The notes under the pieces were generated by a model. That model ran no database searches, was not told where the DNA came from, and saw only the letters and a list, made by a program, of their open reading frames with translations. Positions 42,086-48,455 of a stretch of DNA of 48,455 nt are shown here, piece by piece. The translations under genes and the position numbers were made by a program. The stretch is from contig UQFQ01000011.1 in NCBI GenBank assembly GCA_900540395.1, positions 1 through 48,455 of the forward strand. The letters are read 5' to 3'. Numbering within the stretch: position 1 is the first letter of the stretch; each line of letters starts with the position of its first letter. Source of the DNA: an uncultured Mollicutes bacterium (GTDB lineage: Bacteria; Bacillota_I; Bacilli_A; RFN20; CAG-826).

Positions 42086-42677
42086 AGAAACCCTGAACGG
42101 AACTGAAGAAAATAAAGCTTCTTCAGAAAAAAAGGATGAAAAAAATCCTAAACAAGATGTGGAAGCAAAACTTGTAAAAGCTGAAGCTGATTGTGAACAT
42201 TGGAAAAACGAATACTATAAAGCTTATGCCGATATGGCGAATCTAAGAAAAGATATTGAAAAAGATCATAAAGAGGCAATTAAATATCGTTTAGAAGGTT
42301 TTATAGATAAAATAGTTGGTATTCTTGATGCATTCGATATGGCATTCAAAGTAAAACCAACCACTGATGAAATGAAAAATTATCTCACTGGATTCCAATA
42401 TGTACATAACACATTAATGAATGTACTTAACGAAGAAGGCGTGATAACTATTGAACCAAAAGTCGGTGATAAATTCGATGCGACTACTATGCATGCAGTT
42501 GAACTTGTAGAAGATGAAGGCGAAGAAAATATCGTTAAAGAAGTAACTTTAAAAGGATATAAACTTCACGATCACTTAATTAGAGCTGCGATGGTAGTAG
42601 TTAGCAAACATCCTTCAAGCGAAGAAAAGAAGGATGAAGTCAATAAAGACGAGAGCAAAGAAGAAATTAAGGCCTAA
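42072..42677 (+). CDS. grpE: GrpE nucleotide exchange factor
   Basis: Releases ADP from DnaK. A Glu/Lys-rich disordered N-terminus is followed by the long coiled helix (KLVKAEADCEHWKNEYYKAYADMANLR, two parts, about 37-65), GILDAFDMAF, and the beta domain with VGDKFDATTMHAVEL, VTLKGYKLHDHLIRAAMVVVSK. The ATG at 42072 has AAGGAGGGG upstream and is preferred to the reading from 42039. There are 201 residues. It overlaps hrcA by 14 bases and is followed by dnaK 14 bases later. Confidence 0.96.
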   Translation: MEENKETLNGTEENKASSEKKDEKNPKQDVEAKLVKAEADCEHWKNEYYKAYADMANLRKDIEKDHKEAIKYRLEGFIDKIVGILDAFDMAFKVKPTTDEMKNYLTGFQYVHNTLMNVLNEEGVITIEPKVGDKFDATTMHAVELVEDEGEENIVKEVTLKGYKLHDHLIRAAMVVVSKHPSSEEKKDEVNKDESKEEIKA

Positions 42678-42691
42678 AGGAGGTAGAAATT

Positions 42692-44542
42692 ATGGCAAAA
42701 GAAATTATTCTTGGTATAGATTTAGGTACAACCAACTCAGTTGTTAGTTATCTTCAAAGCGATGGAACTGTAAAAGTTATTCCAAACCCAGAAGGAACAA
42801 TGACAACTCCTAGTGTTGTTGCTTTTAAAGCAAACGGTGAAACAATTGTTGGTAATGCTGCAAAAAGACAAGCTATTACTAATCCAGACACAGTTTCATC
42901 TATTAAAAGACATATGGGTAGTGACTACAAAGCCCATATTAATTGCATTAACAAAGATTTTACTCCACAAGAGATTTCCGCAAAGATTCTTGCTTATATG
43001 AAATCTTATGCTGAAGCAAATATTGGTCACGAAATCAAAAAAGCAGTTATTACATGTCCTGCTTACTTTAATGATGCTCAAAGACAAGCTACTAAAGATG
43101 CTGGAACAATTGCTGGATTAGATGTCGTTAGAATTATTAACGAACCTACAGCAGCAGCTCTTGCATATGGTCTTGGTAAAGATAAGAGTGAAAAAATTTG
43201 TGTTTTCGACCTTGGTGGAGGAACACTTGATGTATCTATCCTTGATATTGGTGATGGAACATTCGAAGTTGTTTCAACTGCCGGTGATAATAAACTTGGT
43301 GGTGATGACTGGGATAATGTTGTTGCTGATTGGATTAAGGCACAAATTAAAATTCAATTTGGACAAGACATTAATGACAAAATGGCTCTTCAAAGATATA
43401 AAGATGCTGCTGAAAAAGCTAAAATTGAACTTTCAAGTAGCTTAGAAACAACTATTTCCTTACCTTTCATTGGAATGGGTAAAAATGGTCCTATTAGTTT
43501 TGAAGCAACTTTAACAAGAGCTAAATTTGAAGAAATGACAAAACATCTTCTTGATAGATGCTTAACTCCATTAAATAAAGCTATCAGTGATGCTAAGATG
43601 ACCTATAACGACATTAATGAAGTCTTGCTTATTGGTGGTTCAATTAGAATGCCTGCTGTCCAAGAATTAGTTAGCAGAGTAACTGGTAAAAAACCTAACT
43701 TAAGTGTTAATCCAGATGAAGCTGTTTCAATTGGTGCAGCATATCAAGGTGGTATTTTAAGTGGTGATGTTAAAGACGTTATTCTTCTTGATGTCACTCC
43801 ATTAACTTTAGGTATTGAAACAATGGGTGGTGTTTTAACTCCATTAATTCCTAGAAATACAACCATTCCTACAACTAAGTCACAAATTTTCTCAACTGCA
43901 GCCGATAACCAACCAGCTGTTGACATCATGGTTTATCAAGGCGAAAGACCAATGGCTCACGATAACAAATTACTTGGTCACTTCCAATTAAGTGGTATTA
44001 AACCAGCTCCAAGAGGAACTCCAAGAATTGAAGTTACATTCAATATCGATGTTAATGGTATTGTTAAGGTTAGCGCAAAAGATCTTGATACACAAAAAGA
44101 ACAAGAAATTACTATTTCAGGTTCAAATGGTCTTTCCAAAGAAGAAATCGATAGAATGGTTAGAGAAGCAGAAGCTAATAAAGAAAATGATGAAAAACGT
44201 AAAGGCGATATTGAACTTAAAAATAAAGCCGATGGATACATTGCTTCAATTGATCAAGCTTTAAGAGAAAAAGGTGATTCTATTGATCCAAAACAAAAAG
44301 AAGAAACTCAAAAACTTAGAGATGAGTTAAAGACAGCTCTTGATAACAATGATATGGAAACATTAAGAAACAAAATCAATGATTTAGAAAAAGCTGCTGC
44401 ATTTATGCAACAACAACTAGCCAATGCTGGTGCTCAAAATGCAGGTCAACAAACTTATACTCAAGAAAGTAACACCGGTTCTGAATCTTCAAATAAAAAA
44501 GATGACGATGTAATCGATGCAGACTTCACTGATAAGAAGTAG
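42692..44542 (+). CDS. dnaK: DnaK (Hsp70) chaperone
   Basis: Complete Hsp70, 616 residues. ATPase signatures are IGIDLGTTNSVVSY (start), IINEPTAAALAYGL (about 145) and VFDLGGGTLDVSIL, plus VLLIGGSIRMPAVQELV. The substrate domain contains DVTPLTLGIETMGGV and the C-terminal lid with a Gln/Asn-rich tail ending DDDVIDADFTDKK, the usual C-terminal acidic EEVD-like end. An AAAGGAGG site precedes the ATG. Confidence 0.98.
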   Translation: MAKEIILGIDLGTTNSVVSYLQSDGTVKVIPNPEGTMTTPSVVAFKANGETIVGNAAKRQAITNPDTVSSIKRHMGSDYKAHINCINKDFTPQEISAKILAYMKSYAEANIGHEIKKAVITCPAYFNDAQRQATKDAGTIAGLDVVRIINEPTAAALAYGLGKDKSEKICVFDLGGGTLDVSILDIGDGTFEVVSTAGDNKLGGDDWDNVVADWIKAQIKIQFGQDINDKMALQRYKDAAEKAKIELSSSLETTISLPFIGMGKNGPISFEATLTRAKFEEMTKHLLDRCLTPLNKAISDAKMTYNDINEVLLIGGSIRMPAVQELVSRVTGKKPNLSVNPDEAVSIGAAYQGGILSGDVKDVILLDVTPLTLGIETMGGVLTPLIPRNTTIPTTKSQIFSTAADNQPAVDIMVYQGERPMAHDNKLLGHFQLSGIKPAPRGTPRIEVTFNIDVNGIVKVSAKDLDTQKEQEITISGSNGLSKEEIDRMVREAEANKENDEKRKGDIELKNKADGYIASIDQALREKGDSIDPKQKEETQKLRDELKTALDNNDMETLRNKINDLEKAAAFMQQQLANAGAQNAGQQTYTQESNTGSESSNKKDDDVIDADFTDKK

Positions 44543-44568
44543 TTTTCAGTAAAAATCAATTATTTTAT

Positions 44569-44591
44569 AGGGAAGCTAATAACTTCCCTTT
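44569..44591 (+). terminator. Hairpin between dnaK and dnaJ
   Basis: AGGGAAG and CTTCCCT arms, 7-base loop, short T run. Likely a partial terminator that lowers dnaJ expression below dnaK. Confidence 0.5.
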
Positions 44592-44614
44592 GCTACTATT
44601 AAGAGGTATAAGTA

Positions 44615-45784
44615 ATGGCAACATCAAAAAGAGATTATTATGAAGTTCTTGGCGTAGATAAATCCGCAAGCCAAGATGATATTAAAAAAGCATATAGAAA
44701 ATTGGCTAAAAAATACCATCCTGATAACAAAGAAACTGGTGATGCCGAAAAATTTAAAGAGTGTACAGAAGCTTTTAGTGTTTTAAATGACCCACAAAAG
44801 AGAAAAACTTATGATCAATTCGGTCAAGCTGCATTCGATCAAACAGCTGGTGGTGCTAATCCATTTAGCGGAAGTGGTTTTGAAGGTTTTAACTTTAACG
44901 GCGGTTCATTTGATGACTTAAATGATATCTTAAATAAGATGTTTGGTGGCTTTGGTGGTGGATTCGGTGGATTCTCATCTAGCTCATCCTCAACAAGAAG
45001 AGGTGGTCCTACAAGAGGCGATGATACCATGATGCGTATAAGAATTAACTTTATGGACGCTATCAATGGCAAAACCGTCACTATTCCATTAACTTATGAC
45101 GAAAAGTGTGAATCTTGTAAAGGCACTGGCGCTTTACATGGTACCGAATATACTACCTGTCCAACATGTAATGGAAGAGGCCGTGTTTTAACTCAACAAA
45201 GAAGTATTTTTGGTATTATTCAACAAGAAACTGTTTGTCCTGATTGTCACGGAAGTGGTAAAAAAGTTAAAACTCCATGTCCTGATTGCGATGGAAAAGG
45301 CTATAAACATGTTAAAAAGGAAATTGAAGTTAAGATTCCTGCCGGAATTCAATCTGGCCAACAAATTAGAGTCCAAGGAAAAGGAGAAAGAGGCTTTAAT
45401 GGCGGCGACAATGGCGATTTATATATTGAGGTAGTCGTTGCTAAGCACGATTTCTTCACTAGAGATGGAAATGATATACATATCAATATTCCTTTAGATT
45501 TCGTTGATGCTTGCTTAGGATGTACCATCACAGTTCCAACAGTATATGGAGAAAGCGAATTAAAAATCGCAGCAGGTACACAGCCAAATGACGTTTTATG
45601 CTTAAAGAATAAAGGTGTTAAAGATTTAAGAGGAAATGGCTATGGAAATGAGTATGTCCATGTCAATTTAAAAACACCAACTTATTTGAATAAAGATCAA
45701 AAGAAAGCTTTGGAAGATTTCAAGAAAGCAACATCTACTGGAGATTCTTTTTTCGATAAATTTAAAAGAGCATTTAAAAAATAA
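44615..45784 (+). CDS. dnaJ: DnaJ (Hsp40) co-chaperone
   Basis: Stimulates the DnaK ATPase. J domain with YHPDNKE (HPD near residue 36), a Gly/Phe-rich region (about 78-130), four zinc-finger repeats CESCKGTG, CPTCNGRG, CPDCHGSG and CPDCDGKG (about 164-225), and the substrate-binding C-terminal domains. There are 389 residues. AAGAGGT precedes the ATG. In Bacillus prmA follows dnaJ; here a TM2 protein does. Confidence 0.98.
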   Translation: MATSKRDYYEVLGVDKSASQDDIKKAYRKLAKKYHPDNKETGDAEKFKECTEAFSVLNDPQKRKTYDQFGQAAFDQTAGGANPFSGSGFEGFNFNGGSFDDLNDILNKMFGGFGGGFGGFSSSSSSTRRGGPTRGDDTMMRIRINFMDAINGKTVTIPLTYDEKCESCKGTGALHGTEYTTCPTCNGRGRVLTQQRSIFGIIQQETVCPDCHGSGKKVKTPCPDCDGKGYKHVKKEIEVKIPAGIQSGQQIRVQGKGERGFNGGDNGDLYIEVVVAKHDFFTRDGNDIHINIPLDFVDACLGCTITVPTVYGESELKIAAGTQPNDVLCLKNKGVKDLRGNGYGNEYVHVNLKTPTYLNKDQKKALEDFKKATSTGDSFFDKFKRAFKK

Positions 45785-45822
45785 AGCTTAAAGTTTATAC
45801 TAATAACACGAAGAGGATAAGT

Positions 45823-46266
45823 ATGCCAAAGTGTAAATATTGCGGTGAGAATATAACTAAGTTTGATAAAGAAATTTGTCCTTTCTGTGGAGGAAAAAAG
45901 CCTTTAGAAGGAGTAGAATCCTATACAGTAGACATCACACAAACAATTAATACTGTAGACAAGAAAACTGTTGAGAATTACAAACAACATAGTAAATTGG
46001 TTAATTCGCTTTTATGTATGTTTTTTGGTATTTTTGGCGCAGATAGTTTTTATTTAGGACATTTTAAGTTAGGAATTAGTAGATTATTAGTAGGTTTGAT
46101 ATATATTATTTCCTTATTTTGCATTCTTTATTTTGCTGTGAATTTGGAAATTTTATATAGCTTGCTAATTAGTATTGGTTCTATTTTTGTTGTTTATTTT
46201 ATTCTTGGCATTATCGGACTTTTCTTAAACAGTCGTAAAGATAGCAATGGAGCGTTTTTAAAATAA
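45823..46266 (+). CDS. Zinc-ribbon TM2-domain membrane protein
   Basis: A 147-residue protein with an N-terminal zinc ribbon (Cys4, Cys7, Cys19, Cys22 in CKYC and CPFC) and a TM2 domain: SLLCMFFGIFGADSFYLGHFKLGISRLL (about 66-93), two or three transmembrane helices, and an end RKDSNGAFLK. TM2 proteins are common, and their role is mostly unknown. It occupies the position that prmA holds in related clusters and ends one base into rsmE. The ribosome site is GAGGA. Confidence 0.87.
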   Translation: MPKCKYCGENITKFDKEICPFCGGKKPLEGVESYTVDITQTINTVDKKTVENYKQHSKLVNSLLCMFFGIFGADSFYLGHFKLGISRLLVGLIYIISLFCILYFAVNLEILYSLLISIGSIFVVYFILGIIGLFLNSRKDSNGAFLK

Positions 46267-46982
46267 TGCAAAGATATTTTGCGACTTTAGATAGTGATAA
46301 AAATATCGTCATTTCATCTGACGATATTTTTCATATAACAAAAGTCATGAGAATGAGTGTTGGCGATCAATTTGAAATTAATGTTGATGGCGAATTAAAA
46401 ATTGCTAAATTAAGCTCAACGAATCCTTTTAAGTTTGAAGTTATAAAAGAGATTAATGAAAATCATGAATTGAATGGATATGTAAGGCTTTTATATTGCT
46501 TACCAAAAGGTGAAAAAACAGATCTTGTGATTCAAAAAGCAGTTGAGCTTGGGTGCAATGAAATTGTTCTTATTAATAGTGAACGTTCAATTGCAAAAAT
46601 AACCGAAGATAAGAAAGCTAAAAAGCTTATTCGATTTAATAAAATTATTAAAGAAGCAAGTGAGCAATCTAAAAGAAGTAAATTGTGCAAGTTAACGGAT
46701 GTAATTTCTTTTAATGAAATTGTGAATTATCCAGCTGATTTTTCATTAATCGCATATGAGAATACTCAATTTACAAGCAATGATTTAATTTCATTATTGC
46801 CTTCTTTAAAAGGAAAAACTATAAATGTTATTATCGGTGCTGAAGGCGGAATTTCAAAAAAAGAAATTGAGATAGCGACAAAGGCTGGCTACAAAGAAAT
46901 TTCACTTGGCAAAAGGATTTTAAGAAGTGAAACTGCTTGTATTTTTATTCTATCGATTTTATCTTTATATTTAGACGAGTAA
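46266..46982 (+). CDS. rsmE: RsmE, 16S rRNA m3U1498 methyltransferase
   Basis: A SPOUT-fold methyltransferase, 238 residues. The N-terminal PUA-like part includes HITKVMRMSVGDQF, and the C-terminal knot has LLYCLPKGEKTDLVIQKAVELG, INVIIGAEGGISKKEIE and SLGKRILRSETA, the SAM-binding signature. Its order after dnaJ agrees with Bacillus (dnaJ-prmA-rsmE-mtaB). It overlaps the TM2 gene by one base. Confidence 0.96.
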   Translation: MQRYFATLDSDKNIVISSDDIFHITKVMRMSVGDQFEINVDGELKIAKLSSTNPFKFEVIKEINENHELNGYVRLLYCLPKGEKTDLVIQKAVELGCNEIVLINSERSIAKITEDKKAKKLIRFNKIIKEASEQSKRSKLCKLTDVISFNEIVNYPADFSLIAYENTQFTSNDLISLLPSLKGKTINVIIGAEGGISKKEIEIATKAGYKEISLGKRILRSETACIFILSILSLYLDE

Positions 46983-46983
46983 T

Positions 46984-47745
46984 ATGGGTGAAGTTTATAA
47001 CATTTTAAAAAGAGAAAGAGATAAAAAAGGAATTTCAAATTGCAAAGAAATGATCTTTTTTCATAAATTTAGAGGAATTCTTAAAAGTAATCCCGTCTTT
47101 TTTAAATATTTAGAGATCGATAATGACTTTGATATTATAAAGGCTAATATCATAATTAAATCAATCATTAATAAAGATGAATTAGATAACATAATTAATG
47201 ACATGTATGTTGCTAACGCAAATTTAAGTATTGAATCCATTAAAGATGACATTAAAGAAAGAATTAGTGATTTACCTTATATTGCTTACGACAATTTTAA
47301 AATTTATGTTCCTTTCTTTAATAAAGCGACTAATATTATTTATTCAAATGAAAGCGAAAAGATGTTTCAATATCCTTATGTAGAATTATATAAAAAATTT
47401 GAACCATTTTTTATTGATCCATTTGAAACCTATAATATCGATTTATATTCATCACTTTTTACTCAATTAGTTAAGATTTTAGAATCTGAAACAGCAGTAG
47501 CTTTTTATCATTATGATTTTAATGCTATTTTTATTATTAATAGACAAGGAACTTTAGACAATATAATTTACTTATTTGATAAGCATATGAAGAATCCTCA
47601 TAAGTATAATATTATCGAAAAAGTTCGCCCTTTAGTTGAAGCTTATTTTAATAACGATTTAAGTTTATTTATATACCTATTGTATAAAAATGATTTAGTT
47701 AGTTATTATGTTTTTAGAAAGATTTGTAAAATATATCAAGTATGA
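46984..47745 (+). CDS. Protein of unknown function between rsmE and mtaB
   Basis: A 253-residue protein that I do not recognise. It is rich in Asn, Ile, Lys, Tyr and Phe, with no signal peptide, no Cys motif and no nucleotide-binding loop. Short segments such as FEPFFIDPFETYNIDLYSSL and AVAFYHYDFNAIFIINRQG suggest a mixed alpha/beta fold. No catalytic residue pattern stands out. It starts 1 base after rsmE and overlaps mtaB in ATGA, so it is co-translated in the run. This slot is normally empty in related Bacilli (rsmE then mtaB). Confidence 0.6.
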   Translation: MGEVYNILKRERDKKGISNCKEMIFFHKFRGILKSNPVFFKYLEIDNDFDIIKANIIIKSIINKDELDNIINDMYVANANLSIESIKDDIKERISDLPYIAYDNFKIYVPFFNKATNIIYSNESEKMFQYPYVELYKKFEPFFIDPFETYNIDLYSSLFTQLVKILESETAVAFYHYDFNAIFIINRQGTLDNIIYLFDKHMKNPHKYNIIEKVRPLVEAYFNNDLSLFIYLLYKNDLVSYYVFRKICKIYQV

Positions 47746-48455
47746 CCTTATTAATAGATTTTTTAGGATGTAAAGTAAATAGTTACGAAGTTGAAGCGGT
47801 TGGAGAGACTTTTTTAAAAAACGGTTTCTCTTTTTTTGACAAGAGTAAAGATAAAAGTCCAACTGTAATAATTATAAATACATGCGCTGTTACTCAAACT
47901 AGCGTTACCAAGGACCGCAAAATAATCAAAAGATACCGTAAACAATATCCTGAATCTGTCTTGGTAGTTATGGGTTGCTATGCTCAATTTGATTATAAAA
48001 ACATTAGCGAAAATTTAGACGCTGATATTGTAGTTGGGACTTCAAATAGAGCAAAAGTATATGGCTTAGTTAATGATTTTTTAAAAAATCATAAAAAAAT
48101 ATTTTTAAATGATGAAAATAATTCGATTAAAACTTATGAAAGTATTTCTTTAACAAGGACTTACTTAACTACTAGAGCTTATGTAAAGATTCAAGATGGA
48201 TGTAATAATTTTTGTTCATATTGTTTAATTCCTTACATCAGAGGACGCTCAAGAAGCAGAAAAAGAGAAGAAATTTTAAATGAAATTTCTTCTTTAATTA
48301 GCAATGGAGTTAAGGAAGTAGTTTTAACGGGCATTGATATGTCTAGTTATGGAATAGACTTAGAACCACAGGATACATTTAGTGATTTAATCGAAGCAAT
48401 TCTTATTAACAATCCTAATTTATATCGTTTAAGAATTTCATCTTTAGAGATTAGT
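47742..48455 (+). CDS. mtaB: MtaB, tRNA t6A37 methylthiotransferase (partial, runs off the window)
   Basis: The first 238 codons are present. This radical SAM enzyme adds a methylthio group to t6A37 of certain tRNAs. The N-terminal auxiliary cluster cysteines are Cys10 (FLGCKVNSYE), Cys48 (NTCAVT) and Cys79 (MGCYAQ); the radical SAM triplet is Cys154, Cys158 and Cys161 in GCNNFCSYC. RGRSRSRKREEIL is typical of MtaB rather than MiaB. The C-terminal TRAM domain would lie beyond the edge. The start overlaps the previous gene in ATGA. Both clusters require Fe-S assembly. Confidence 0.93.
   Translation, partial: MTLLIDFLGCKVNSYEVEAVGETFLKNGFSFFDKSKDKSPTVIIINTCAVTQTSVTKDRKIIKRYRKQYPESVLVVMGCYAQFDYKNISENLDADIVVGTSNRAKVYGLVNDFLKNHKKIFLNDENNSIKTYESISLTRTYLTTRAYVKIQDGCNNFCSYCLIPYIRGRSRSRKREEILNEISSLISNGVKEVVLTGIDMSSYGIDLEPQDTFSDLIEAILINNPNLYRLRISSLEIS

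Noticed and set aside
1..48455. Mycoplasma genetic code (TGA as Trp)
   Set aside because: TGA ends the intron RT, dtd, holA and the 46984 gene at expected lengths, and conserved tryptophans are TGG.

Overview
The window is a low-GC bacterial chromosome segment with densely packed genes in short operons. Gene content and order point to Bacilli in the broad sense, probably a small-genome, gut-type lineage near Erysipelotrichales, RF39 or Acholeplasma relatives. Evidence includes a sufCDSUB operon, an ECF riboflavin transporter under an FMN riboswitch, T-box control of alaS, CIRCE control of hrcA-grpE-dnaK-dnaJ, and a comEA-comEC-holA-rpsT-lepA-hemW order that resembles Bacillus. Several genes end in TGA (the intron RT, dtd, holA, the 46984 gene) and tryptophan is TGG, so the code is table 11, not the Mycoplasma code. 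No sporulation gene is seen.

Layout. 1-6.4 kb: on the minus strand, a two-gene operon of very large secreted lipoproteins built around parvulin-like (PrsA/SurA) domains, then a HIT hydrolase. A plus-strand group II intron (478 to about 2327) sits exactly after a hairpin, between the lipoprotein operon and what was its terminator. 6.5-15.4 kb: a nine-gene overlapping run, sufC-sufD-sufS-sufU-sufB-mnmG-rsmG-parA-parB. 15.4-16.2 kb: FMN riboswitch and ribU. A 59-residue ferredoxin follows on the minus strand. 16.8-19.9 kb: gapA-pgk-tpiA. 20.0-24.6 kb: a Bax-inhibitor-1 family membrane protein, rarA (minus strand), dtd-mnmA and a four-helix membrane protein. 24.6-28.7 kb: T-box, alaS, ruvX, yrzB-like gene, greA. 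28.7-32.3 kb: comEA, comEC, holA; rpsT is on the minus strand. 32.7-37.8 kb: fmt, a RecB/Cas4-type nuclease fused to an XPD/DinG-type iron-sulfur helicase, lepA. 37.9-40.9 kb: a degenerate Fic-fold protein with a C-terminal winged helix, a small membrane protein, hemW. 41-45.8 kb: hrcA-grpE-dnaK-dnaJ with two CIRCE-like operators. 45.8 kb to the end: a zinc-ribbon TM2 protein, rsmE, an unrecognised 253-residue protein, and mtaB, which runs off the window.

How it fits together. Iron-sulfur assembly, ferredoxin, and the Fe-S or sulfur users (MtaB, HemW, the helicase, MnmA) recur across the segment. The heat-shock cluster and the lipoprotein foldases form cytosolic and extracellular folding arms. 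Several regulatory devices are compact: two Shine-Dalgarno sequences lie inside terminator hairpins (ribU, comEA), and some promoters place the -10 box only 7-12 bases before the start codon (dtd, rarA, lepA).

The items that most deserve follow-up are the pseudo-Fic/winged-helix protein with its small membrane neighbour, the twin lipoproteins with split parvulin folds, the intron that separates an operon from its terminator, and the orphan gene between rsmE and mtaB. I did not find CRISPR arrays, tRNA or rRNA genes, prophage or defence islands.
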